From: Arcticibacter svalbardensis MN12-7
Lineage (GTDB): Bacteria; Bacteroidota; Bacteroidia; Sphingobacteriales; Sphingobacteriaceae
DNA: 64,000 bases
Assembly: GCF_000403135.1 (NCBI RefSeq)
Contig: NZ_AQPN01000116.1
Span: 1-64,000, forward strand
Direction: 5' to 3'
Positions 46,365 through 55,033 of the stretch are shown piece by piece (the first letter of the stretch is position 1; each line of letters starts with the position of its first letter). The position numbers and the translations under genes are program-made. The notes under the pieces are model-generated. The model made no database searches, was not told where the DNA came from, and was given only the letters and a program-made list of their open reading frames with translations.

Positions 46365-47162
46365 CTAAAGAAAAATTTCCCTTCCTGTCTGATTATAAAA
46401 GACATGTCCCTTACATTGATTTTTTAAGATGACATAGCTGTCTATGCCCGTACAATGGCATACGAAGATGTCATCAATATTCATTTCATTAAAGTAAGCG
46501 GATATGTTTTCTGCATCAGCCGTTTTCGCATTTTTTAAATGTAGGCCACCTATAACTCTTTGCACTGGAAGGTGAAATAAATCAGACGCACTTTTAATGA
46601 TATTGGAAATTCCCCGATGTGAACAACTACTTACAATAGTTAGCTTTCCATTGTTGATTAGAGTTAAGAATAATTCATCCTCGAAAGTGTCGGGGTACCT
46701 GCCCTGCTCATCTACAATGCTCATATCATGAAAATGAACGTCATGAGGATAATGGATTTTGATTTCAGGAACTATAAATAATCCTTCATCCAGCTCGGTT
46801 AAGTGATCGATATAATGAACTCTTTCTGATGATGAAAGTAGTGCAGCATCTATCCCTATATATCTTTCTCCGTGATACTTCTTCAATAGCGCTTCTCTTT
46901 TCAGGTAAATTGGGGCATGGTCATTTTCCTGAAGGAAGTACTTAAGTCCTCCGGTGTGGTCATAGTGGCCATGACTTAAAACCAAGGCATCAACCTCTGT
47001 GATAGAGATCCCCAGTTGCTTTGCATTTTTTAAAAAAACAGCAGTCTGACCACAGTCAAAAAGGATCTTTTTATTTTCTGATTCAATATAGAAAGATAAA
47101 CCATGTTCGGCAAGTAGACCTGATCTGTCGGTCATATTTTCAATAAGCGTAACTATTCTCAT
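46365..47162 (-). CDS. MBL-fold metallo-hydrolase
   Basis: A 265-residue cytosolic enzyme. The metal motif is LSHGHYDHTGGLKYF (HxHxDH), preceded by KKILFDCGQT and followed by SSCSHRGISNIIKSA, GGLHL and FVCHCTGIDSY. This is the subgroup related to archaeal dihydropterin ribofuranosyl aminobenzene phosphate synthase-like proteins. It is divergent from the DUF134-NifX genes across 83 bases and shares their two-operator control region. Similar MBL proteins travel with DUF134/NifX-like genes in anaerobes, so it is probably part of the same system. Confidence 0.85.
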   Translation of the reverse strand: MRIVTLIENMTDRSGLLAEHGLSFYIESENKKILFDCGQTAVFLKNAKQLGISITEVDALVLSHGHYDHTGGLKYFLQENDHAPIYLKREALLKKYHGERYIGIDAALLSSSERVHYIDHLTELDEGLFIVPEIKIHYPHDVHFHDMSIVDEQGRYPDTFEDELFLTLINNGKLTIVSSCSHRGISNIIKSASDLFHLPVQRVIGGLHLKNAKTADAENISAYFNEMNIDDIFVCHCTGIDSYVILKNQCKGHVFYNQTGREIFL

Positions 47163-47173
47163 TTGTACATATT

Positions 47174-47234
47174 AATAATAATGAGCAAATGTTCAAAATA
47201 ATATTTGCATTATGAGCATTTGTTCATTATTATT
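47174..47234. promoter_or_regulatory. Divergent control region with twin palindromic operators
   Basis: An 18-base inverted repeat (47174-47191 and 47217-47234, one mismatch) holds two copies of a 14-base site: TGAGCAAATGTTCA (47183-47196) and TGAGCATTTGTTCA (47213-47226), 30 bases apart, i.e. three helical turns. Each is itself a TGARCA/TGTTCA dyad. For the DUF134 gene, TTTG (47204-47207), 20 bases and TATTATTG (47228-47235) form a promoter, and the second site lies in its spacer. The DUF134 protein is the obvious binder. Confidence 0.7.
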
Positions 47235-47245
47235 GTATAATTAAT

Positions 47246-47650
47246 ATGGCAAGGTTAAAGAAATCAAGGGTAATACAAAGGGCTCCATCATTTTTAGGTT
47301 TTAAGCCCTTCGGGGTTCAAAAACTTTCAGGTGAGGATGTGATCCTTCATCTGGAAGAATATGAATCTGTTAAACTTTGTGATTATGAAAACCTTACGCA
47401 TGAGCAGGCAGCTAAAATCATGAATGTATCGCGGCCTACTTTCTCTAGAGTGTATCAAAGCGCAAGAAATAAAATTGCAAAGGCATTTGTTGAAGCGTCA
47501 AGCATTCTTTTGGAAGGAGGAAATTCAGTAGTCGGTATCCTGTGGTATTCCTGTCCTGTGTGCGAGCTTAACTTTTCTTCTATTATAGATGAACAGCCTG
47601 TCTGCCCCTTTTGCCTTTCAGAACATGTATGTAAAGTTGACGAACAATGA
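47246..47650 (+). CDS. DUF134 family HTH/zinc-ribbon regulator
   Basis: A 134-residue protein with N-terminal RAPSFLGFKPFGVQK, the DUF134 entry motif. An HTH follows (LTHEQAAKIMNVSRPTFSRV, YQSARNKIAKAF). At the C-terminus, two CxxC pairs (SCPVCELNF and VCPFCLSEHVC) look like a zinc ribbon. DUF134 proteins are often next to NifX-like proteins and P-loop ATPases of the orange-protein system in anaerobes. Here it overlaps the first NifX-like gene by 4 bases and follows the twin operators, so it is likely an autoregulator. Confidence 0.9.
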   Translation: MARLKKSRVIQRAPSFLGFKPFGVQKLSGEDVILHLEEYESVKLCDYENLTHEQAAKIMNVSRPTFSRVYQSARNKIAKAFVEASSILLEGGNSVVGILWYSCPVCELNFSSIIDEQPVCPFCLSEHVCKVDEQ

Positions 47651-47988
47651 TTATAGGAATAGCCATTCAGGAGAATGTATTATACTCGCGGATACATAGA
47701 CAATTTGGCCGATGTCCCTGGTTTGCCATTTATGACAGCAGTTCTGATGAACTTACGTATGTAAAAAATGCGGAACAGGATAGTGTGAAAGATGCAGGAT
47801 TAAACGTTGCTTCTATGCTGATAGCAGAGGGGGTTACTAAAGTAGTGGCTGGTCGTTTTGGTATCCTGACAGCAGATTATTTAAGAGAGCAACGAGTGCA
47901 AATGATTATTCCACTGAAGGATGAAATGACACTGGAAGGTCTTCTGGAAAATATTAATCCGGCTAGAGTAAGTAAACAAAAATTATAG
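47647..47988 (+). CDS. NifX/NafY-like dinitrogenase cofactor-family protein 1
   Basis: A 113-residue protein of the dinitrogenase iron-molybdenum cofactor-binding family: MIIGIAIQENVLYSRIHRQF, GRCPWFAIYDSSSDELTYVK and VASMLIAEGVTKVVAGRFG. No nif genes are in the window, so nitrogen fixation is not implied; stand-alone members such as the orange protein bind Mo-Cu clusters. Overlaps DUF134 by ATGA and lies 2 bases before the second NifX-like gene. Confidence 0.85.
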   Translation: MIIGIAIQENVLYSRIHRQFGRCPWFAIYDSSSDELTYVKNAEQDSVKDAGLNVASMLIAEGVTKVVAGRFGILTADYLREQRVQMIIPLKDEMTLEGLLENINPARVSKQKL

Positions 47989-47990
47989 AT

Positions 47991-48380
47991 ATGAAAATAG
48001 CAGTTGCAGTTTTAGGAACTACGGTTTCTGAGCATTTTGGAAGTGCAGAATCAATCAGGATATTTAACCTGGATGCTGAGAACAATATTACAGAGACTGA
48101 AACGATACAGGGTTCAGGTGAATGTGGATGTAAATCAGGAATGGCTGGAATTTTGGCAGAGCGGGGCGTAAAGGTATTACTAGCAGGAAATATGGGTGGA
48201 GGATCACATACGCTGTTGGAGCGAAATCATATAGTAGTTTATAGGGGCTGTTCAGGCGAGGTGGCGTTAGTATTGGATAATTTCCTTAACGGTAGCTTAA
48301 CTGATCAGGGAGGTAACTGTGCTGAACATGATGATCATCATCACCACGAAGGACATGAATGTAACCATCATCATCAATGA
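47991..48380 (+). CDS. NifX-like protein 2 with His-rich metal-binding tail
   Basis: A 129-residue protein of the same fold as its neighbour (MKIAVAVLGTTVSEHFGSAE, ILAERGVKVLLAGNMGGGSH). It has an extra Cys pair (GECGCKSGM) and a tail of about 20 residues very rich in His, Asp and Glu (CAEHDDHHHHEGHECNHHH) after NGSLTDQGG. The tail resembles metal-storage tails of nickel and zinc chaperones. Overlaps the thioesterase gene by 4 bases (ATGA). Confidence 0.85.
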   Translation: MKIAVAVLGTTVSEHFGSAESIRIFNLDAENNITETETIQGSGECGCKSGMAGILAERGVKVLLAGNMGGGSHTLLERNHIVVYRGCSGEVALVLDNFLNGSLTDQGGNCAEHDDHHHHEGHECNHHHQ

Positions 48381-48790
48381 TCACTTGTATAACTAAATTG
48401 AGGGTTCAATATTGCGATACAGACCAGATGGGGTTTGCTCATCACTCTAACTATGTGAAATATTTTGAGCTGGCCAGAATGGACTTGCTGCGAAATATAG
48501 GAATTTCCTATTTCTCTATTGAAGATGCAGGTTTTATCATGCCTGTAGTGGATGTTAGGATACACTATAATAATCCTGCTTTCTTTGATGATGAACTGGT
48601 GATTGAAACACAGCTTCCTGATCCAACGGGAGCAAAAGTTGTCTTTCATTATAAAGTACACAATCAAGAAGGAAAGCTGATCTGTCAGGGAGAAGTGGCA
48701 CTTGCGTTTGCCAGTAAGGAGAGTAAAAAGGCTTGTCATCCTCCAGTTTTTTTTATGGATGCAGTTCATGGTGCTGAGGTTTCGGTTTAG
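48377..48790 (+). CDS. Acyl-CoA thioesterase, YbgC/4HBT family
   Basis: A 137-residue hot-dog-fold enzyme. The catalytic motif is QYCDTDQMGFAHHSNYVKYF (D-x-D-x-x-G-x-x-x-[HN]), with FELARMDLLR and VVDVRIHYNNPAFFDDELVI. It cleaves acyl-CoA thioesters, possibly short-chain or aromatic. It is the last gene of the DUF134-NifX unit and is translationally coupled to the His-rich protein; why a thioesterase is coupled to it is not clear. Confidence 0.88.
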   Translation: MITCITKLRVQYCDTDQMGFAHHSNYVKYFELARMDLLRNIGISYFSIEDAGFIMPVVDVRIHYNNPAFFDDELVIETQLPDPTGAKVVFHYKVHNQEGKLICQGEVALAFASKESKKACHPPVFFMDAVHGAEVSV

Positions 48791-48921
48791 TTATAGGTGC
48801 TAAGAAAATTTCCACATCCTGAGATGTTCAAAAAAAAGAATAATACTAAATCCTGAAGTATGGAAAGATTAGAGCGGCAACAATCTATATACGCTGGAAC
48901 TTCTTTATTCCTTCAAACTTG

Positions 48922-49128
48922 TTACAAGGGACCATTTTCAGTATAAGAAGGAACTTTTAAGGCACAGAGTACTTTTTCTAAGGGACAAAAATTTGTAACA
49001 GAAGACTGAAGTAAATTAAACCCGATAAATGCAGCCAGCCATAGCCAGTTCGTGCTGATAGTGAGGGCCAATAAAGTGCTGATTAAAACAAGTGAGCCGG
49101 CAACGGCTCTGATAATACGTTCTCTCAT
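48922..49128 (-). CDS. DUF2892 (YgaP-like) small membrane protein
   Basis: A 68-residue protein with two helices: MRERIIRAVAGSLVLISTLL and WLWLAAFIGFNLLQSSVTNF, then CPLEKVLCALKVP with two Cys. This is the membrane domain found at the end of the rhodanese YgaP and as small stand-alone proteins. Cotranscribed with an RND pump (23 bases downstream of it), a common arrangement in Bacteroidota. Confidence 0.88.
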   Translation of the reverse strand: MRERIIRAVAGSLVLISTLLALTISTNWLWLAAFIGFNLLQSSVTNFCPLEKVLCALKVPSYTENGPL

Positions 49129-49151
49129 TTTGATATTTTTAATAGTTAAAA

Positions 49152-52100
49152 TTATTGAATTGTTTTCCTCATCATTTTATAATATAGAAGGGGAACAACA
49201 AGCAGGGTGAGAAATGTGGATGTAATCGTCCCTCCCATCAAGGATATCGCTAAGCCTTGAAAGATAGGATCAAATAATATAATTACTGCACCCAGGGCAA
49301 CTGCTCCGGCTGTTAATAGGATTGGCGTAGTCCTAACTGCTCCCGCCTCGATTATGGCTTGCTTTAACGGAACACCCTCCTTTAAACGAATATTGGTAAA
49401 GTCAATTAATAAAATGGAATTTCGAACCATCACTCCTGCTAGTGCAATAAAGCCGATCATAGATGTTGCTGTAAAATACGCATTGAACATCCAGTGACCT
49501 AAAACAATGCCAATTAATGATAATGGAATAGCGGCCAGCATAACTAAGGGTACTGTAAAGTTTTGAAACCAACCTACAATTAAAATATATATCATGATGA
49601 TTACCACCGCAAAGGCAATCCCCAGATCACGGAATACTTCATACGTAATTTGCCATTCGCCATCCCATTTTAAGCTGTAATTATCTTCCATCTCTGGTGG
49701 ATGGGTATACTCTTCATTTAGTGAATAACCTTTAGGTACTTTCACTGATCCTAGCTGATCTGAGATTGCAGAGATCGCATAGGAAGGACTTTCCAGGTCA
49801 CCAGCCATATCTGCTAACACATAAACAACCTCTTTCTGATTTTTACGATATATACTTTTTTCTTTGATTCGCTTTGTTACAGTAATCAAATCTTTAATTG
49901 GAACCGCATTGCCTGCTATACCAATTACATTCAGGTCAAGTATATCGTCTAAGCTTGATTTATCTGCATCGCTCAATTGTAAGCGAATAGCGGTTTGATT
50001 GAATGAAGAAGGTTGTGCTATATTTCCTACTGTCATGCCAGATAAAGCTCCGTTAACGGTTGCCACGATTTGTGCGGTAGCGATGCCATAATGCATGGCC
50101 TTTTCTTTGTTCACTTCAAAATTATACTCCGGCTGATCTGCTTCAACCATCCAGTCTACATCTACCACATCATTGGTATGATTAACTATACCTTTCAGTT
50201 GATCGGCAATTTTGATTTGCTCTTTATAATTGGGGCCATAAATTTCTGCTACCAGCGTGGACAGTACTGGAGGACCTGGTGGCACTTCTACAATTTTAAC
50301 ATTGGCATTATATTTTTTAGCGATCTTTTGTATCGGGATCCGCATCTCTTTAGCAATAGCATGGCTTTGCAAACTACGGTCTTCTTTAGCGACAAGGTTT
50401 ACTTGTATATCAGCCACATTATTGCCCCGTCTTAAATCGTAGTGACGTACTAATCCGTTAAAGCTAATAGGTGCAGATGTGCCGATATAAGACTGATAGC
50501 TAGTCACTAGAGGCTGACTGGAAACATAACTGGCAATATCCTTTGCTACAGCTTGTGTTTTCTCTAAAGTTGTTCCCTCAGGCATATCAATGATGACCTG
50601 AAATTCATTTTTATTGTCAAAGGGCAGCATTTTTACCGCAACGGCTTTAGTGTAAAACATGGAAAGTGTAAGCAGTAATACCGCCACGATACTCAGGATA
50701 GTAGTCCATCGTTTTTTACGAGATTCCAATAGCGGCGAAATAAAAGAACGGTAGATCTTATAAATGCGCGAATCTTCTAATACTTCCGCTTTGCTTTCTT
50801 CATGAACAGCACCCTTTTTTTCTTTTTCACGAAGGAATATATAACCCAGATAAGGGGTTAGCGTTAATGCGACAATCAGTGATAAAAGCATGGCTATGGA
50901 GGCACCAATTGGCATCGGGCTCATATAAGGACCCATCATACCTGATACAAAAGCCATAGGCAATACCGCAGCGATTACGGTGAATGTGGCCAATATAGTG
51001 GGGTTACCAACTTCATTTATAGCGTAGATGGCTGCCTTTAATGGTGGGAGCTTTTTCATTTTAAAATGCCGGTGCATGTTTTCCGCTATGATAATAGAAT
51101 CGTCAACCACAATACCCGTGATAAATACCAAGGCAAAGAGGGTAATTCGGTTCAGCGTATAATCCATGAAATAATAGGCAAACAAGGTCAGGGCGAATGT
51201 TACCGGAACGGATAAAAACACAACCAATCCTCCCCGCCATCCCATAGCGAGCATGACAAACAGCGTAACAACGACAATAGCTATAAACAAATGGAATAAC
51301 AATTCAGATACTTTATCAGATGCTGTTTCCCCATAGTTCCTTGTCACCGTTAGATGCACATCATCAGGTAAAAGTTCCTTTTTAAGATGTTCAACTTTAT
51401 TCAGGATCTGTTCAGAAAGCTTCATGGCATCTGCACCTTTCTTCTTGGCAACAGACAAGGTTATAGCCGGGTAATTTGATTTAAACGCCTGAGCATTTTT
51501 AGCATCGGCCTTTCCATAACCAAATAAAACATATTGATTGGGAGTTTCAGCACCTTCCTCTACATGAGCGATTTGCTTTAGATAAACAGGTTGTTCCTGG
51601 TTAATGCCTACAACCAAATTGGCCACGTCATCTGAGCTACTTAAAAAATTGCCGGTTTCAACTGAAAATGCGGTATCATGCATTAAAAGGTCGCCACTAT
51701 GCAGTTGTAGATTGCTTCCCTGAATCTGTTTGCTGAGGGATAAAAAATCAACACGGTTTGCGGCCATCTTATTTTTATCCAGTACTACTTTTATCTCCCG
51801 GCTACGACCACCTAAAACAGTGATATCCGAAACATCAGGAATTTTCTTAATTTCATTGTTCAGTTGCTGCCCGATTTGTTTCAGCTGATAATCATCTACT
51901 TTATCGCTCCATAATGTTAAACCAAGTACCGGTACATCATCTATGGCTCTGGTCTTGATCAATGGAAGTGTCACCCCCTGAGGCATTTTATCCATATTTT
52001 TCATCAGCTCACTATAAAGCTTCACCAGAGAGCGTTCAACATCTTCGCCCACATAAAACTGGACGATCAGCATTGCCTGTCCCTGCATGGAAGTAGAATA

Positions 52101-52355
52101 CACATATTCTACACCTTTAACATTAGAGATCATTTTTTCTAAAGGGGCAGACACTTTAGTCTCTACATCTTTAGGAGAGGCGCCAGAATAACCGATAAAT
52201 ATATCCGCCATCGGTACCTGTATCTGAGGTTCTTCCTCACGAGGTATTAAAAAAGTACTGTAGCCACCTATCAATAAAAAAGCAAACATGAGCAATATGG
52301 TGAGTTTAGACTGTAAAAATGCCTTTGCTATGTTTCCAGAAAATCCGTTTTTCAT
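49152..52355 (-). CDS. RND efflux permease (AcrB/MdtB superfamily)
   Basis: A 1067-residue inner-membrane pump with twelve helices in two halves. The N-terminal helix starts NGFSGNIAKAFLQSKLTILL, and the proton-relay Asp pair is in TGIVVDDSIIIAENMHR of helix 4. The large porter loops and the second half (SLIGIVLGHWMFNAYFTATS, RTTPILLTAGAVALGAVIIL) are complete. It works with the adaptor and TolC genes 5 and 15 bases upstream; the substrate is unknown. Lies between DUF2892 and the adaptor. Confidence 0.95.
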   Translation of the reverse strand: MKNGFSGNIAKAFLQSKLTILLMFAFLLIGGYSTFLIPREEEPQIQVPMADIFIGYSGASPKDVETKVSAPLEKMISNVKGVEYVYSTSMQGQAMLIVQFYVGEDVERSLVKLYSELMKNMDKMPQGVTLPLIKTRAIDDVPVLGLTLWSDKVDDYQLKQIGQQLNNEIKKIPDVSDITVLGGRSREIKVVLDKNKMAANRVDFLSLSKQIQGSNLQLHSGDLLMHDTAFSVETGNFLSSSDDVANLVVGINQEQPVYLKQIAHVEEGAETPNQYVLFGYGKADAKNAQAFKSNYPAITLSVAKKKGADAMKLSEQILNKVEHLKKELLPDDVHLTVTRNYGETASDKVSELLFHLFIAIVVVTLFVMLAMGWRGGLVVFLSVPVTFALTLFAYYFMDYTLNRITLFALVFITGIVVDDSIIIAENMHRHFKMKKLPPLKAAIYAINEVGNPTILATFTVIAAVLPMAFVSGMMGPYMSPMPIGASIAMLLSLIVALTLTPYLGYIFLREKEKKGAVHEESKAEVLEDSRIYKIYRSFISPLLESRKKRWTTILSIVAVLLLTLSMFYTKAVAVKMLPFDNKNEFQVIIDMPEGTTLEKTQAVAKDIASYVSSQPLVTSYQSYIGTSAPISFNGLVRHYDLRRGNNVADIQVNLVAKEDRSLQSHAIAKEMRIPIQKIAKKYNANVKIVEVPPGPPVLSTLVAEIYGPNYKEQIKIADQLKGIVNHTNDVVDVDWMVEADQPEYNFEVNKEKAMHYGIATAQIVATVNGALSGMTVGNIAQPSSFNQTAIRLQLSDADKSSLDDILDLNVIGIAGNAVPIKDLITVTKRIKEKSIYRKNQKEVVYVLADMAGDLESPSYAISAISDQLGSVKVPKGYSLNEEYTHPPEMEDNYSLKWDGEWQITYEVFRDLGIAFAVVIIMIYILIVGWFQNFTVPLVMLAAIPLSLIGIVLGHWMFNAYFTATSMIGFIALAGVMVRNSILLIDFTNIRLKEGVPLKQAIIEAGAVRTTPILLTAGAVALGAVIILFDPIFQGLAISLMGGTITSTFLTLLVVPLLYYKMMRKTIQ

Positions 52356-52360
52356 CTGAT

Positions 52361-53476
52361 CTAATTATTTACTTTGATTGCAGAACCATTGAATAAGCGG
52401 CCATCTGCACTACTGATATATTTCTCCCCGGGAGCCAATCCGCTTAATACTTCTACTTGATTTCCTGTTGTTTTTCCAAGTCGCACCCAACGCAAGAGAG
52501 CTGTATTGCTACTACTAATTGTATATAAACCTGTCAGCTGATCTTTATTTTCAATACAGGAGAGCGGAACCATTACCCTAACATCTTTTACCTGGGCGGT
52601 ATTTTTTACAGCAATAGATACATTGGCATACATGCCTGCATACAAACCTTGCTTTTTTTGATCAGGGATCTGCACCTTGACTACATATTGGCCACCAGTA
52701 AATTGTGATGATTGATTAATCTGGCTAATTGTTCCTGCAATTACCTTATTTGCCGCTTGGATACTGATAGTAGCTGCTTCTCCTTGATGAATTTGGCTAA
52801 TTACATTTTCAGGAACAGATGCACTAACCTGGTAACTTCCGTTTTGCTCAATGGTTAATAGGGGCATTCCAGGACTAGCCATACTACCTTCATCAGCTAA
52901 CTTCTGTGTTATAATGCCTGCAAAGGGAGCTGTTAAGTTGGTATACTTGAGCATGGCATTGACTTCATTACGCATTTGCTTTGCGCCCTCCAGTCTTGAT
53001 TTTGCAGCCAAGTATTGGAGCGTTACATTGTCAAGCTCCTTTGCAGATGCACTTTGCTGTTTGTATAATGCAGTAAAACGTTCATGATCTTTTTGTGCGT
53101 TTTTAAATGCAGCTTCTGCTTCAGCAATCATCGCAGTCGTTTGTCCCTTTTTAGCCTGGATATCCTGATTGCTGATTGTTACCAGTAACTGACCCTTACT
53201 CACCTGATCACCCACCTTTACGTTCAGCTTAGTGATATACCCCATCACCCTTGTACTGATATTTGCGGATTGGACTGCCTCAACCTGACCGCTTACTTGT
53301 ATGGAATTTTGCTGTCCGGCAGATGATGATGAAGATCCAACAGTTACCTGTATCGCCATTCCTGAATCTTTTTTTTCTGCTAATTCCTTATCGCTAGAAG
53401 AGCAGGCGCCAAGTAGCAATAATCCTGTACCAATGCAAACTACTGCAGTCTGGTTTAATTTAATTCTTATATTCAT
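52361..53476 (-). CDS. RND periplasmic adaptor (HlyD/AcrA-like lipoprotein)
   Basis: A 371-residue lipoprotein (signal ending LLLGACSSSD). It has the lipoyl/barrel-hairpin order of membrane-fusion proteins: QVEAVQSANISTRVMGYITK, VKVGDQVSKGQLL, a coiled hairpin (about 95-165), TNLTAPFAGIITQKLADEGS and the C-terminal barrel with VEVLSGLAPGEKYI. It bridges the RND pump and TolC in the periplasm and sits between them in the operon. Confidence 0.93.
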   Translation of the reverse strand: MNIRIKLNQTAVVCIGTGLLLLGACSSSDKELAEKKDSGMAIQVTVGSSSSSAGQQNSIQVSGQVEAVQSANISTRVMGYITKLNVKVGDQVSKGQLLVTISNQDIQAKKGQTTAMIAEAEAAFKNAQKDHERFTALYKQQSASAKELDNVTLQYLAAKSRLEGAKQMRNEVNAMLKYTNLTAPFAGIITQKLADEGSMASPGMPLLTIEQNGSYQVSASVPENVISQIHQGEAATISIQAANKVIAGTISQINQSSQFTGGQYVVKVQIPDQKKQGLYAGMYANVSIAVKNTAQVKDVRVMVPLSCIENKDQLTGLYTISSSNTALLRWVRLGKTTGNQVEVLSGLAPGEKYISSADGRLFNGSAIKVNN

Positions 53477-53485
53477 GTAAATAGT

Positions 53486-54829
53486 TTATTTAGTAGTGGA
53501 TGTAGTTAAAAATTGGACGTATGCTTTAGTCACATTAGACGTAAAGACAGCTTGTGCTAAATCAAATTTCTGTTGTGAGAGTTGAGATTCTGCCATCAAC
53601 ACATCTGTAGTGTTTTCCAGTCCCTGCTGATAGCGGTTTTGTAAAATCCGTAAAGCTTCTGAAGATTGTTCAATTGAGGCCATTAGCTGAAGGATTTCGT
53701 ATTTGGCATCTGCCAGGGCCCGGAGAGACTTATCCAAATCCAACTGACTTTGTTCCTTTTGCTGAGCGAGTTGGATGCTGAGCTTATCACGCTCTAACCT
53801 TTGCGCCACAATGGTGTTTTTAGTCTTGCCCCCTTTAAAGATGTCCCATGATAGTTGCAGTCCCGCAAAATAAGAATGTGCTCCAAAACCAGTGAGCTGA
53901 CTGTCATTATACTGATAATTGCCAAAAGCATTCAACTTTGGCAGGTAACTCATCCGGGTTGATTTAATCATCAGATTGGAAGATTCAATCGCTTTTTGCA
54001 TGGCCATAAAATCTGCTCTTGAAGAATCAATTTGTTGATTTGTATTACTTTCCTGTATTTGATCGTTAGATTGGGAACTGGTTTTGTAGATCAATCCCGT
54101 TTTTTTGCCCATTAATAAACTAAGGTAATCCGAGGCGTTACTGATTCCACTTTTAGATTTGGAAAGGTTGCTTTCCAACGTTGTAACATGAACCCGAGCA
54201 TTCAACACATCTGTTTTTTGGATTAGACCCTGTTTGAAATGATTATCAGTAAAGTTGTAAACAGATTTTACAGTTTTCAATGCATCCTCTAAAACTCGGG
54301 AAGCCTCAAACGCTAATTGCAGTTGCAGGTAGGCCTTTTGCACTTCAAAAGTTAAGTATTCTTTCGTACGAAGTGTTTTGAACTTATAAAGCACTGTTTG
54401 TTTTTCTGCCCCTTTTCTTTTGTACAGTAAATCCAGATTGATCAGGGGTTGCTGTACTTCGAGCTTACCCATAAAATCAGTGGTACCGGAAGGATGATTT
54501 AGCAAGTCGGGATTGAAATCGTTTTGTGTAATGGTTCTTTGTTGCAGATTAAAACCAAAAGCGTTAAGTGGATTATCTGTGCTCATTGCGGAATAAGACG
54601 CAGTAACCTGAGGCAAAAAAATAGCTTGAGTTTGTTTATATTTAGCTAAAGCAATATTTTCATCCAGCTCAGATGTTTGAAGATCTTTATTTGCAGCTAA
54701 TGCAGCAGTAATGGCTTCATTTAAGCTTAAATTTGTAGTGATTTCCTGTGCTGTAGTTTTTGTACTGAACGCATTTGAAAGCACAATACAGATAACAGCT
54801 ACCAGATTCAAATATTTTTTTCTGTTCAT
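53486..54829 (-). CDS. TolC family outer-membrane efflux protein
   Basis: A 447-residue protein with signal peptide (NAFSTKTTAQ). Two TolC repeats each carry long amphipathic helices: TNLSLNEAITAALAANKDLQ and GLIQKTDVLNARVHVTTLES in the first, SQLDLDKSLRALADAKYEI and QGLENTTDVLMAESQLSQQK in the second. It forms the outer-membrane channel for the RND pump. First gene of the operon, directly behind a Crp/Fnr-like palindrome. Confidence 0.93.
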   Translation of the reverse strand: MNRKKYLNLVAVICIVLSNAFSTKTTAQEITTNLSLNEAITAALAANKDLQTSELDENIALAKYKQTQAIFLPQVTASYSAMSTDNPLNAFGFNLQQRTITQNDFNPDLLNHPSGTTDFMGKLEVQQPLINLDLLYKRKGAEKQTVLYKFKTLRTKEYLTFEVQKAYLQLQLAFEASRVLEDALKTVKSVYNFTDNHFKQGLIQKTDVLNARVHVTTLESNLSKSKSGISNASDYLSLLMGKKTGLIYKTSSQSNDQIQESNTNQQIDSSRADFMAMQKAIESSNLMIKSTRMSYLPKLNAFGNYQYNDSQLTGFGAHSYFAGLQLSWDIFKGGKTKNTIVAQRLERDKLSIQLAQQKEQSQLDLDKSLRALADAKYEILQLMASIEQSSEALRILQNRYQQGLENTTDVLMAESQLSQQKFDLAQAVFTSNVTKAYVQFLTTSTTK

Positions 54830-54845
54830 TAACTTATATTTGAAA

Positions 54846-54890
54846 CAAAAGTACCTTGCTTATAAGATGGAATCAGTAACATATGTTACT
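54846..54890 (-). promoter_or_regulatory. RND operon promoter with a Crp/Fnr-type activator site
   Basis: On the minus strand TACTTTTG (54846-54853) is a full -7 match with no -33 TTG. Instead, the perfect 16-bp palindrome AGTAACATATGTTACT (54875-54890) lies 21 bases upstream, centred 29.5 bases from the -7 box start, which is about -41.5 of the expected start. That is the class II activator position for Crp/Fnr-family proteins. Confidence 0.7.
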
Positions 54891-55033
54891 TAGGCTTCCA
54901 GAGCTTAAAGAAGAGTAAGAAAGGTTTCAAATACAGAGATTACTAGCGTGTTAAGAGAAAATCTTTAACCGACGTTTTTATCAGAAGGGTAAATGCGAAG
55001 GAGCTGGTGTATACTAACCCATTAAGAACATTA

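Noticed and set aside
47647-48380. NifX-like genes as sign of nitrogen fixation
   Set aside because: No nifHDK, nifB or nifEN is present; stand-alone family members occur widely outside nif clusters.
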